DNA from: Rhexocercosporidium sp. MPI-PUGE-AT-0058
Taxonomy: Eukaryota; Ascomycota; Leotiomycetes; Helotiales
NCBI GenBank assembly: GCA_020746875.1
Contig: JAGTJL010000020.1
Coordinates: 1,116,001-1,180,000 of the forward strand
Reading direction: 5' to 3'
Length of the DNA: 64,000 nucleotides
Position 1 is the first letter of the stretch. Each line of letters opens with the position of its first letter. Positions 11,571 to 22,436 of this stretch are shown piece by piece. The notes beneath the pieces are model-generated. The model was not told where the DNA came from. It made no database searches and saw only the letters and a program-made list of their open reading frames with translations. Position numbers and translations under genes: made by a program.

Positions 11571-13370
11571 ATGTTGGCCAGTAAATTCGATTTGCAGCTG
11601 GCGCGCTTTGGTATCCGCGTGGCACGCGAAGCAAACTCATCCAGAGGCATGCAAGAAGGTAAGTCGCGACAGCTTCGTAGGTTTAGAACAGAGAACTGCT
11701 TAGCTGATCGGTTTAAACAGGTACCGTTATCAAAGAGAGAGATAGGCGTGTTGAACATTCTTCGATGACGACATACCCTGGTCCCAACCTTCCCATGCGG
11801 CCTCCCAGTCATCCATCCGTATCGACTACTCTAAACAACCCAACTCACATCACTACTTCCCCATCAACTAAGATGACTATAAGGGATATCAAGGCGATCC
11901 ATGCCAAAGCATAAAGCAAAGTAGTCAAAGCTGGTAAGACACCTTGACACGTTAATTCACCCGCAGTGCCAACTTTAACTAGCCATGACAGCTCGAGCTT
12001 ATCGAGGCCAAGTCTCGATGGGTGAGTTGCGCAATGCTTTATTTGATGAAAAAGGTAAGTCTTCCATGTTTCCAGTCAGTAAATGATATTAACCCATCAG
12101 GCTTCGATCCGTACGATCTTTGCTTCTCGAATCTTCCTTAATAGTTTTACCTTCGATGACCGTGACAGACTGGGGTCAGGTCGCCTGGACACTAATCCAG
12201 CAATCGTCCCCAGCAGCTAGAGATTTTCCTGGCGACAATGACTTTTGCAGCACGTCCGCCGAATCCGACAGCGTTCTGTCAAGGTTCAATAGTACCAACA
12301 CTAGCCGGTCATCCCAGTCCTCATGACCTCCAGAGACTACTACAGACAATCCGCCCTGCGGCCTATGTGCAAACAATAGCTGCCGGGACTTGCTATCTAC
12401 CCGCTGGTTGCCATCCTGTTGAGCACGACGGTATGGCGCACTACTCTCAGATAGCTATTACGGCTCCACAAGTGGCAGCTCAGTATGTCTTAAGTCATCC
12501 GAGTGTGATTTCTAACGCAACCGTCCCGCAGTTCATGACTAGTCCTGAGGCTCAATCCCCCATGTACGGCCAATAACTAAAACAATAATTTCCTTCAGAA
12601 CAAGCACCTGCATAACAGTTCCTCTTATAGTTGGTAGTCCTCGTCTCGAAATTGCTCATGCTCTAGCGCCATCTTTCTATACCCGACAAGCATAGTCCGA
12701 ACATATCGTTCAGCCTCCCCTCCCCATTCCAGCGCCTCAAATCCACCTACAGTTTACAACATCACGACACCGGATGGACGAAGAATGTACGCTTAGTATT
12801 GAGACAGCCAACAGAGCTATCATAGCTGGCGTCAATCCCTTCTCGAAATACAAAAGCGATTCCACCAACGAAATAATCCGCAATGGGCATTGCTCGGCGG
12901 ATAGGAAAACCTCAATTCGCGTTGAAGGTTTGCCGGTTGGTACTTCTGAGGCCGACGTCCTGTCAGAAATTCGATTCGCAGCTGTCTGCAAAATCTGCAT
13001 CCATCTAGCAGTCCTAGATAGATTCGCTTCAGCTGCAGCCGATACCACTTCTTCAAGCGCGGACTAGCCGAGTATTGTTTTGACCGTGGTTCTGAGGATA
13101 CCTTTAAATTCCGGGGAAAGTCGTTGAAGTTCTTGTAGAACAAGAACAAGGTTTGCCTAGCCGACGGAGTAGAGATGAGGTAATCTCGGGTCCTTGTGAT
13201 TGAAGGACCGGAGAATGTTGTTTCTATATGGGCCGTGGAGATTTTTTTGCATGAGAAGCTTGTATTTAAGGTCGTGGAAAGCAAGACATGGCGAGCCCAA
13301 AGTGGAAATATGATTATTTGGCTTGAGTTTTGCAAGCTGAGACGGCAGGCTCGTTGCGCCGAAAAGGTCA
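11571..13370 (+). pseudogene. Decayed RRM-like gene, copy 4 of the tandem family
   Basis: The 5' exons mirror intact copy B. Exon 1 is 11571-11658 and ends in the same phase. The next exon carries MTIRDIKAIHAKA, then a TAA at 11912, then KVVKAG; this matches LTIKDLRIMHAA...RIVKAG in copy B. A third exon, ARAYRGQVSMGELRNALF, matches copy B's KLGELLEILL segment and stops just after FSNLP. Later blocks include TDWGQVAWTLI and, from 12774, LSIETANRA, IIRNGHC, SIRVEGLP and AAAD, which align in order with copy B. After 13045 the core continues in another frame (TFFKRGLAEYCF, then RVLVIEGPENVVS), with further stops. Multiple nonsense codons and at least one frameshift make a working protein unlikely. 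Exon-for-exon correspondence indicates duplication of a genomic copy, not a processed transcript. Confidence 0.8.
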
Positions 13371-14629
13371 GTTAATTGAAGCGCTGCAAGATTAGGACCT
13401 AACGTACCGGCTCTGTGAATATCTACTTGAGGAGATAATTCACAGGCTCAAATTAGATGCGGTAGTCTCATTCGGCGAGGATCCCTATGGACCACGGTAG
13501 TTAGAACTCCCATCGGCACAGACTAGAAGTTCTCTGCTTATTCGACAGCTTGGCTTTGAAACCAGCATTTTGCCCCTCCCTTATATACCCGTACTGCTAC
13601 TCAGCATCGAGGACTTCACCTTGAGCTTCTAAAATTTGCACACATTCGATAAGGGCAGGGTTCCGACATTTCAACAGGCTGAGGCTGGCATTTCCGGCAT
13701 CGCTAGGTAACTTACCGAGTTACCGGCAATTTCTTTTACCAAAATGGTCTATTGCTGTTCTTCGTATTGTAATTCTCCGAGTGACTTTTTTGCGCATAGT
13801 GATGGGTTTTTCAGAATGTTTGCTCCGAGTTCGGTTCCTTTGGTTATGGTTTTCGACGACGGGGTCTCTAGATCTGGTGTTAGCAAACACTTGCGCCTTT
13901 GTGAATGAAAACTTTATTTGTAACATTTTGCATGTTTCTCAACGGAGCCGCGAATGTGTCTACTCATGTGAATTTGTAAAATCTGATTTCTCGATCCTTT
14001 GTATTATCACATCTGTACAATGTCGGGGAGGGGAAGGGACGGTGGAGAAGGTGGGTTATTCGTCAACGCCAACGAGATCACTTGCCTCTGGGCCACCTAC
14101 TCTCAACCGCTACTTCGGGAGTATCATGTAATTTTCATTCCTAATAACAGCTATGCAAACGTCATAAAGTCTCGATACTCTTGCATCATCAAAACTCGAT
14201 CAATGTATTGATTACGTGTGGCAATTGCCATGCTCTCAGACAACTGGTTGGTCTAGGAGACGACCTGCATCCTTGAATCTCAAGAACCCTGCTACTGGCC
14301 TCAAAACAAGCCACCAAGCCACGTATGCGACCATACTAACGGCAGTTACAGGAGGAATCGTTTCATTGCTACTTTAATAATTCTCAAGCAGCCGTATGAA
14401 TGGAAAATTACAGGGCATCTATACAAGTAGGTATGCCTCACCATCTCTCCATCTCGTTTCCCACATTAAGCACAATATGCTAAGACTGCTTGTGTTGTAA
14501 CTGCCTCCGACGCCAAAAAGATTTCCGAAACCTAATCAGTACTCAATCCCCAAGAATTTCTTATACCCACGACTTACATCACAATGCCATTACCACCGGT
14601 CCAGACGCGCAGTCGAAACTTCCAACATA
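13371..14629. other. Intergenic gap, no gene seen
   Basis: No supported gene. Short open frames near 13781-14211 have no motif I recognise. The right end should hold the 3' untranslated region of the exchanger gene that ends at 14630 on the minus strand. Confidence 0.45.
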
Positions 14630-16004
14630 TCATCCCGTGCCAAGAACTTTTTGCGCCTGCTCTGTAACAGCGAACATAGAATTGCTGCCTTCATCAGCAG
14701 GGTTTGGGTAGTAAAATGCAGCCAGAGCTATGTTGAAATAGACTAAAACGCAAAGAGAGCCTTCGAGATAGTTACTCTTTTGGTCCCTCAAGAAGTTGCC
14801 GACCACAAGGATTGCCAAGATCAAGACGATGATGTTGAAGAGGTCAAAGTTCAAATCCATCCTCTTCTGTAGTCCCCAGCCTACGAGAACCACGAGTGGG
14901 CCATTGAAGAGGGATGTTTGGATAGTAGCCCCAAGAACGTGGGCAAGTGCCATGTTCATCTGGTTGTCCCAAGCCTCGTCGATTGCAGTGAGATGCTCGG
15001 CAAACTTCTCGATGAGAGGAACCAGAATCAAACCGACGAAGCTATCCGAAACGTGCCGAGTCACAACGATAAACTCAATTTCTTCGACCAAACTGATGGC
15101 AATGATCGTGACCAGTGTGATGGCAATGACGAGAGCAACGATGCATTCCGTGAAAGTAAGTTTATCTTTAATACCACCTTCGTGCTCGGCGTGGTGTTCA
15201 TCTTCTTCAAAAATTCCATCGTAGATGCTCTCATTGGTTCGCATCTGAAAGTAGGTGTAGATGGCGTATGCGATGATCAACAGAATGGATGTAATTCGGG
15301 AGATGTGAAGGACTTTGTCGGAAACGTCTTCGGGCGTTGTGCGGCCATTAGCAGACACGGCAGTGAAGAATGCAGCAGGCACGATGAGTCCAAAACCGCT
15401 AAGAGTTATTAGTAAAACGAAACAAGATATATTTTCAGACTTACGCTGTCAACAACAGATCGCTTCCTACTTCTCCAACAACCTCACTGAAGTTCAACTC
15501 GTTGTGACGGACACCGCCAACCACAAAACACGTCCCGAGGCAGAGCAGCTGAGTCGCCAGAACGGATCCAAGAATGGCAGCTTGTATGACAGCGAATTGA
15601 TTGGTTTTGAGCAAGACAATGAACATGACAATCTCAACAACTGAACCAAGAGTGGTCTCCAACAAGACACCAAGGACTTTGTGGAGCTTCCGTCCCAGTT
15701 CTTGACCAGCAAAACCAATCAAGTTGGCGCAGGGAACCATAGCGATGTAATTGAGAATGAAGATGACCAAATGGAGGTCATGGTGAACGTATTTGGCCCA
15801 AATGGCGGCTGGTACGACAGGCCAGAATATGTTGCAGATCCGAGAAGCTCTGCTGGTAGAGCGCCAACAGATCCTCAAAAAGTTTCCGAGGTGGATGCCA
15901 CTTCTGCCACTTTCTCCAGCCGGCTGGATGCCAGTAGTTGTTCGAAGAACCTGGGAGATAGTGTTGTGACGAGGCAACATAGCTTGGGTCGATGCATGAT
16001 CCAT
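14630..16004 (-). CDS. Vacuolar-type Ca2+/H+ exchanger (CAX family)
   Basis: Minus strand, two exons, 15445-16004 and 14630-15398, give 442 residues; the 46-nt intron (GTAAGT...TTAG) is in phase 2. The product belongs to the Ca2+/cation antiporter superfamily, fungal VCX1-like branch, which normally moves Ca2+ into the vacuole in exchange for protons. The two repeat signature regions are visible: LLETTLGSVVEI near residues 115-124 and EKFAEHLTAIDEAW near 317-330. Both supply the conserved acidic residues expected for cation binding. An acidic and His-rich loop (EEDEHHAEHEGG, about 251-262) separates the halves, as is usual in CAX proteins. The C-terminal GNFLRDQKSNYLEG motif is typical. The length is close to other fungal VCX proteins. 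The N-terminal 40 residues are poorly conserved, so the start could shift. Confidence 0.9.
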
Positions 16005-17694
16005 TTCGTGATGGCCAGATGTTTATGGCGAAGAATTTCTTCTTGACGTGATCTCCTTATGGGCTGGTGGGGGGACTTCTTGACGTGAGGTGTGTCTATT
16101 GTTTGTTTGTTTGAGAAAATGGTCCATGACTGCGCCATTTGTACGGCAATTTCGAGTATTCCAGAGGTAGTCCTTGCCAAATCCGTAAATCCGAGAAAGT
16201 CGCTAGGACAGTAATTCCTACCTTGCGGGAGGCTTTTCTTTTCCAACGTATTCGAATTAAGCAGGCAGTTCTTTCTATATTCAAGTATTGGTTCTCGATT
16301 GCACTCTCTGAGCCAGTCTCAAGGAAGGAGGAAGTCGGTCTTGTGCGAGAGATCGGACCCGAGGTCGTTAGAGAAAGACCACCTGCAGGGTCGCTATACC
16401 CCAAGGGTACTCTAAATATAGTATTATTATCAATAGAAAAGGCATAAAATGAAACGAAGAAAAACGAGGGAAATCTATTGAAAGAATGTGACGAAAATTT
16501 TCACATCGTGATAAAAACTGGTCATGCTTCGTTCAACCCGAATTCGCTTTGCGGGAAGTGGGATGGTCGCACTTGAGCAAACTTTCCCTTCGTAGCAACA
16601 ACATTGCTTAAAAATTCTAGAACCATATGAAAGTCGGAAAAGAACAGCTCGTTTGAAATACGATTGTGAGAGAAAGAGGTGTGTAGCTGTGTAAAGGCTT
16701 CGGCTGTAGGAGAGGAAGTGACGTCACTGGTGCGTGGAAACGATCCCGGGGCCGCGAAAACCACAAAACACAACAGATCGCTTGCCTTTGGTTTTCAGTT
16801 ATTTCTGCTGCCATCATTTGAGAACAAGCGATGTGTACTTACGATTTTGATGAAAAGACCGACGAGATGAGTGGATCTAACAACTCGACTTTTGCTTTCC
16901 AGAAGCACTGGTGCAACATCGACTGCACTTGAGGAACGCCAGTACTTGCGGGTGAGAATTTTTCATTCATGAAGCCCAAGGTTGAGTGGTCGTTTTTGAT
17001 TTTGTGATGTGACGAGTTCCATGACAGTATGTCAGTAACATGAGCCTGAAGAGAGGGCAGCTCGGGCGGTTAGAACGCTACTGTACCTAGGTATGAGCTG
17101 TATTTTATGAAAAAAAGGAAGAAAGAAAAAAAAACCCCCCTTCCCCTAATTACATTAAGTGTGCAACATAATCGTCGGTTCGAGATGATGATGGCAGCAT
17201 CGGAGACAAGAGGAAAGGAAGCAAAAGAAAAATAGCACGTGAAGAAAAGCACTTGAAACCGATCCTTGCATGAGAATCCAGAGAGGTAGAGTTTTTCTGG
17301 AATGTTTATAATAAAAGGAATATATTCACGATCACTCCTTGCAAGCATGATGAGTAGTGCTTACTCTGGGTAGGCTGGGCTGGTCTGCAACGCCTCAGTT
17401 CTACTCCTTGGCATCTCGCTTCGTCTCATCCGAGTAATCATTCCTGGTTATGGCTAACATAATCCCATCGTCGACTTACTAACACGTACTTTCACGTTGA
17501 AACTTCTCATCGAATGTTTAAGTCTTAATCACCAGTGTACAGAGATCTAAAAAAAATCACATCAACTTCCAAAGTGCTTCTACCCAGCTTCAATTTTTCC
17601 TAGTTGAACCCAGCGCTTGCCGATTAATCGCCTTCACCTGCCTACAGTGTCATCATACCATAATCTCCAATGGATCAATTTGCATATCTCTCAC
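16005..17694. other. Intergenic gap upstream of the Ca2+/H+ exchanger gene
   Basis: About 1.7 kb. It should contain the exchanger promoter at its left end and the 3' region of the GNAT gene at its right end. A homopolymer patch (A-run followed by a C-run) lies near 17125-17147. No coding region is recognised. Confidence 0.45.
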
Positions 17695-18540
17695 TCATCT
17701 CAAGTCTTTATAAAATAGCACCTCGTCCTTCAAAGATCCATCAACAGGAGATAATTCATTCCCCGGGATTTCTCCAATCTGTCAAAGTAAAGTCGTAAGC
17801 TCGGCAAAACTAATAACTTAGGTGTACCATCGAATAACACCAAACTTGAAAGGGTAGAGAGCAAGGGTAGCTTTACCTTCACGTACCCCAACTTCGGATA
17901 GATCATCTCCGCCGGACTTCTCTTCGTAGTTCCAAGCATCTGTCATGCATTAGCTCACCGTTCAAAATCCCTCCTCAACTCAACGCAATCCAAGAGGCGC
18001 AACTGGAAAACATCAGAGACTCACCAAAAGTTTCCTCCCCTCCTTTACAGCAATTTCCTCCAGCACCCCCATAACACTCCTCGCAATTCCTCTCTCCCGC
18101 CACCTCGGACTGACCAACAACTTCTCCACACCCCCTCTAAACGGCCCTGTCTCACTCTCCGGCATATCCAGCATAACATACCCAGCAACTTCTTCCTTCC
18201 CCGTTCCCGGACTCGTTGCCAGTTGCATGATGATATGTCGAGACCCGGCAGCAACTTCAGCTGCTCGAGCTGTCCACCAGGCTTCCATGCGGGATGTGGA
18301 GAGGGGAGGGAGGAAGGTGGCTACTGTGAAGGGGGGCGAGGTGATGCAATCTGCATGTACGGAGGCTAGAAAGGGGATTAAGTGGGAGTGGTTGCTTGGG
18401 TCATAGAGGTGGGTGCGTCCATTGCGGAGAGTGAGAGGAACTACCCGCGGAAGAAATAGACGGAGATGGGGATTTTCTAGGAAGGATCGATATCGAGAAG
18501 GAGCTCGCTCATTTATACTGTCACCAAAGACGAAGCGCAC
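17695..18540 (-). CDS. GNAT-family N-acetyltransferase (5' end unresolved)
   Basis: Minus strand, exons 18025-18540, 17877-17939 and 17695-17778, with phase-0 introns of 85 and 98 nt; about 220 residues. The fold is the acetyl-CoA-dependent GNAT type. A substrate-side segment (VHADCITSPP, TFLPPLS) comes first, then a strand AGYVMLDMPESETGPFRG, then VEKLLVSPRWRERGIAR, which is the acetyl-CoA pyrophosphate-binding motif A (R-x-x-G-x-A). The C-terminal exons give SPAEMIYPKLGYVK and a final DGSLKDEVLFYKDL, common in fungal homologues. The frame at 18540 opens with GTG after an upstream TAA, and no ATG precedes the domain. A short upstream exon probably supplies the true start. Substrate is not predictable. 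Confidence 0.75.
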
Positions 18541-18723
18541 AAGCTGTACTTTACGTAGTTAATCTCGGATGACGCCCTTCAATTGACTTGTAATTAAAAC
18601 GTCGGGTCTCATTGAACAAAAGTGGGGTGAAGCGAGTCAAGCGAAGTTTCAGGGGCAAGTCTGCTCAGCTGTTGGTTAGTCGTGACATGCCTTCAGATAT
18701 ATTATTACTTTCTGAGCTTCAAC

Positions 18724-20208
18724 TCAGACAGCTTGCCCGTAATCATCTAGCTCCTCTTCCTCGGGCTCATTCATCCCAAGCGAGAAGTCTCTGATGTCCT
18801 CGTCCTCACCTCCATCTCTAATAATCCTATCAAACAACTTCGCAGCACGTTTCCGCTCTGCGCGTTGAATATTCTGTCCTCTCTCATGCTCAGCGACTCG
18901 TTGTCGGTATAGAAACCTTCGTTCGGTGTTCTTGTCTAGTCCTCCGAGACGTCGGCTTTTCGTTGCCGTCGACTCGCTGTCGTCTTCCTCGTCTTGCTCA
19001 AGAGGCATGGCTGGTACACTGAGATCACCAACATATAACGCTAACATACCTCGAAGTCTGAGCATATTATGACTATCTGAATATGGGGGTATAGTCATGA
19101 CTTCGTCCAACTTCGCTGCGATTTTTTCGGAGGCCACCAAAGCAGTTTGTCGGATTTCATCTCTTTCCACCCATCGCATTTCTACTCGTTTTTGACGAAC
19201 TTTCTCCTTTCGTCTCTGGTTCATCATGAAGATATCCTCTTCGGGATTTTCTTCTTCGATCTCGTCACTTTCCAGACTCTCATCGCCACTTCCGTCCTCC
19301 TCGTCGTCTTTTTGTTCTTGTCTCTCTACTTTCCGCAGCGCTTCCTTCTGCTCAATCTGAACTCCATAGATCTCACATCCCACCATCGCGGGCCAGAAGT
19401 CCAGAGCACTGACACTCCACTGGAACTGCCTGTTGTAAGGGAATTCCAGAATCAAGCGCTCGTAGTAACCTTTTACCAATTCCAACCCCTCTTTACTTCC
19501 CCATCGCCTCTCTACTCCCGCGTCCTCTTCCATCAAAGGCTCCTCTTCAACATCGCTCTCATCATCCTCATAGATGAGTCTCTTCTTCCTCTCCAAACTC
19601 CTCATCAACAACCCCGCTCCAATCTCCCAATACCTATTCGACCGGATATCAACCCCCTTTCCAGAGATTTGCATCCTCAACAGCATCGCCCAAGCTCGTC
19701 CCGCACGTTTTATATCACCTTCCCCTAAACACCTATGCAGAATCGTCGTGAGAACACTAAGATGTTGATTCCTGAGCCAAGGCCCTCGACTTATTCTTTC
19801 CGCATCCTCCTCTTGCTCCTCCTCCTTCAATTTGTTTTCTTCTCTATCGGTATCCAAATCCTCCACCTGCCTTCCATCCGGCCCTTTCCCCTTCTTATCT
19901 CTCGACCCAAAACTCTGCGGCAAAGCCCTATGCGGAAAACCCTTCACGTCCGGCAGCTCTTCATCCAGCTCCAACCCCGCCAAACGATACTGCGTAATCT
20001 CTAGCTGCGTGAGACTCAATGGATTCGTAGCCGCAGGGGCTGCCGAATCGCCGTCAAGAGGGGAGTTCTCATCATCACTCGATTCCTCTGTCGCGCGCAA
20101 ACGTTTGCGTTTCCTTACTGGCAGATCTGAGAATTTCACACGGGAGGTCTTGGATTCGGCATTCTGGGTCGTGGAGGAGGGCGCAAGGGGGAGGGCGAAG
20201 AGTGGCAT
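18724..20208 (-). CDS. rrn11: Rrn11-like RNA polymerase I core factor subunit
   Basis: Minus strand, single exon, 494 residues from an ATG at 20208. It resembles fungal proteins annotated as RNA polymerase I-specific initiation factor Rrn11, a core-factor subunit that helps recruit Pol I to rDNA promoters in the nucleolus. Visible features are a basic patch VRKRKRLR near residue 30, an acidic Ser-rich stretch after it, and the segment LTQLEITQYRLAG. A central helical region reads HLSVLTTILHRCLGEGDIKR then AGRAWAMLLR, a TPR-like pattern seen in this family. Long acidic runs interrupt the domain near residues 105-125 and 240-330. The C-terminal third is charged and coiled-coil-like. The assignment rests on motif recall, not a search; another TPR-like nuclear factor is possible. 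Confidence 0.7.
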   Translation of the reverse strand: MPLFALPLAPSSTTQNAESKTSRVKFSDLPVRKRKRLRATEESSDDENSPLDGDSAAPAATNPLSLTQLEITQYRLAGLELDEELPDVKGFPHRALPQSFGSRDKKGKGPDGRQVEDLDTDREENKLKEEEQEEDAERISRGPWLRNQHLSVLTTILHRCLGEGDIKRAGRAWAMLLRMQISGKGVDIRSNRYWEIGAGLLMRSLERKKRLIYEDDESDVEEEPLMEEDAGVERRWGSKEGLELVKGYYERLILEFPYNRQFQWSVSALDFWPAMVGCEIYGVQIEQKEALRKVERQEQKDDEEDGSGDESLESDEIEEENPEEDIFMMNQRRKEKVRQKRVEMRWVERDEIRQTALVASEKIAAKLDEVMTIPPYSDSHNMLRLRGMLALYVGDLSVPAMPLEQDEEDDSESTATKSRRLGGLDKNTERRFLYRQRVAEHERGQNIQRAERKRAAKLFDRIIRDGGEDEDIRDFSLGMNEPEEEELDDYGQAV

Positions 20209-21324
20209 CTTTTGCGTTGTGTCGTGATGTCGTCGTGGTGTTCGAGACTCGAGGTTCCGAGCTCGAACGCCAAAAGTGCGGGAAGGCTGGAAATCAGCCT
20301 CGCCAAACCTCAAATGTTCTTTTGCGGAGTCATCACGTGGATGTCCAACCCAAAGAGGGGTCTGTTTCAGACTTTGGACAGAAAACTTTCGTAAAGTCTA
20401 TGAACATCAATTTCCTTGAAACTTCGGATGGAAGACTTAGTTGAGTGCGATCTGCAGCGATGAGGCAGGTCCGGTGCATCCTTGCACACTCTGATCTTGA
20501 GTGTGGATGGGAAAGACGGGAGGGACGAGGATCTATTAGACGAGATACGCTCAAGATTTTTGGCCAGCTTTACCTGGATTTCATGTGGTTGAAAGGAGGT
20601 TTAATAATTCCGGGCAACGGCCGATGGACATAATTAGATTTCCAATCAAATATACATGTTTCAGGTCAGCACGACGATTATGCGATGCAAGCACGTGGCT
20701 ATCAAGCAAGAACCTTGAACTTTCATCATTCATGGTTCTTTCCCTTTGAACCAACAGCTGATTCTTTCGTTCGTTGGTTTTGTCTCATCTTGAGGCGGTC
20801 TTTGTAGGTCAGATTTCACTACTCTGAAAGTTGTGGTGACCTCATCCTAGAAGTCTCGCCAGCTGTTGAGTGTTGCCAGAAGGCAGAACCAAACAGCGTA
20901 CCATAGAAATGAGACGTAAAAGCGATTTCGTAACGCTTGGTTCTTAGTGAGAGCTGATGGGGAGCTTTAGTGACGGTCGAGTCGAGCGTGTCACAAAGGT
21001 CGATCTGCCAAGCGGTTTGGCCCCCTCTCGTAGCCAATATTAAGCGAGGGGTTTCAAATTTTTTGAGCAACCAAGGACCGAGTATTTTTGAAATGCGCCA
21101 AAATTCTCCGAATAATGAGGCTCAGCAGTCAATTTCATGTCTAAAGAAGGATTCCCTCGCTCATAGCAACTGAACAAGTGTCAGGAGCCACAGATAAGAA
21201 AGAGCGAAAGAACAAAAAGGTATATACAGCGAAGCCAGCTTTTCCCAAAATGGACATCTCGATAAAGATTTGCTCTCCATTTGGTGTAGCAGATGCTTGT
21301 CGTGCAATGATATGATAGCGATGC
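20209..21324. other. Intergenic gap upstream of the Rrn11-like gene
   Basis: The Rrn11-like gene starts at the left edge and is read leftward, so this interval holds its promoter. At the right lies the 3' untranslated region of the pectate lyase gene. No other coding region is recognised. Confidence 0.45.
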
Positions 21325-22436
21325 TTAAGAGCTGACAACGTCAGAGCCAAAGATACAAGTCTTCCCATCAGCACCTTCTGAAACCTCGGTGGGCTCTGAT
21401 CCCTTGGGGACACCCTTGAAGTTAGTGCAGACGCTTTTGACACCAGAAAGCTTCGAGTTGGTGATTTTAGCTAGAAAATAGTCAGGATGGGTTAACAAAA
21501 AAAGTGAGGAAGGAAGCACTTACCTGTATCTCCAAAGTTTCCGTTAACACCAGCCAGAATATCTCCATCAGTAGCGGTAATATCGCTCATGATGACGTGA
21601 CGCTCAGCACTTGTAGCACAGTTTCCGCAAGCACGGTAAAATTTCCCAAACTTCACGACAGTAAAGCCAGAGACATCAAGAGTTCCAGCACCGTTGTGTT
21701 GGAGAACTTTATCTTCAGCACCGAATGCTCCACCTCCAACGATTTTGGTGGTATCGCCTGCAGCTTGGTTCTTGATGGTGAAGGCGTCCTCACAAACTGC
21801 GGCCCACCAAACATTCGTCAATGTGCATGCACCTTGGCAGTGAATACCCTCGATTTGGTTGGGTCCAATGATTACATTGGAGATCGATCCACCTTTCTCG
21901 ATCTGGAAGACAGCATCAGAATCGCTGCCCTCTGCTTGACCTGTGCATGAAACACCACGGTCGAACATCACCATGCCACCGTCGAAAGATCCTCCAGCTG
22001 CGATTGTCTGAGCGGCACGTAAGACTGATGTTCCCGAGGAAGCGGGAACCTTTCCTCCGCTTGAGCCACCGCCGTTTCCAATAGTAGGGATAACAGTTGT
22101 TGCTGGAGCACCGCTTGAGGGAAGGGCACTACCAGCAGATCCGGTCTCTGATGTGTCGCTGCTGTCGGTTGCTGTAGCCTGGGAAGCCTTTGTTGTTGTT
22201 GCGGCTTCGTCAAATCCGGCATCATCAGTTGCAGAAGCTTTAGGAGTCTTAGTAGACTTAGGCTTGGAAGACTTCTTGGTGGTTGAGGCCTTTGCGTTGA
22301 CGTTTGTATCCAAGATAGCAGCTCCAGTAGAATTTGAGGGAAGATCGAGGTCACAGTCACGACGAGTGATAGATGGAGCAGCAGAAACAACGAGAACAAG
22401 GCCCAAAGCGGCAAATTGAACTGTAGAGAACTTCAT
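21325..22436 (-). CDS. Secreted pectate lyase, polysaccharide lyase family 3
   Basis: Minus strand, exons 21524-22436 and 21325-21470, 352 residues; the intron is 53 nt. The protein begins with a signal peptide ([20 protein letters not shown]). It then has about 130 residues rich in Ser, Thr, Ala and Lys, before the PL3 catalytic domain from about residue 140. The domain shows [50 protein letters not shown] and [11 protein letters not shown], all characteristic of PL3. The acidic and Lys/Arg residues used for Ca2+-dependent beta-elimination of polygalacturonate lie in these blocks. The second exon completes the domain with paired Cys (SVCTNF, GKTCIF). PL3 domains are often preceded by little sequence, so the long linker is unusual. 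It should act outside the cell on pectin. Confidence 0.92.

Noticed and set aside
14796..15644. Several plus-strand open frames of 109-164 codons
   Set aside because: They are antisense to the Ca2+/H+ exchanger, whose conserved motifs and splice sites settle the coding strand.
19147..19728. Plus-strand open frame of 193 codons
   Set aside because: It lies wholly antisense to the Rrn11-like gene. Its composition mirrors the acidic codons of that gene and shows no motif.
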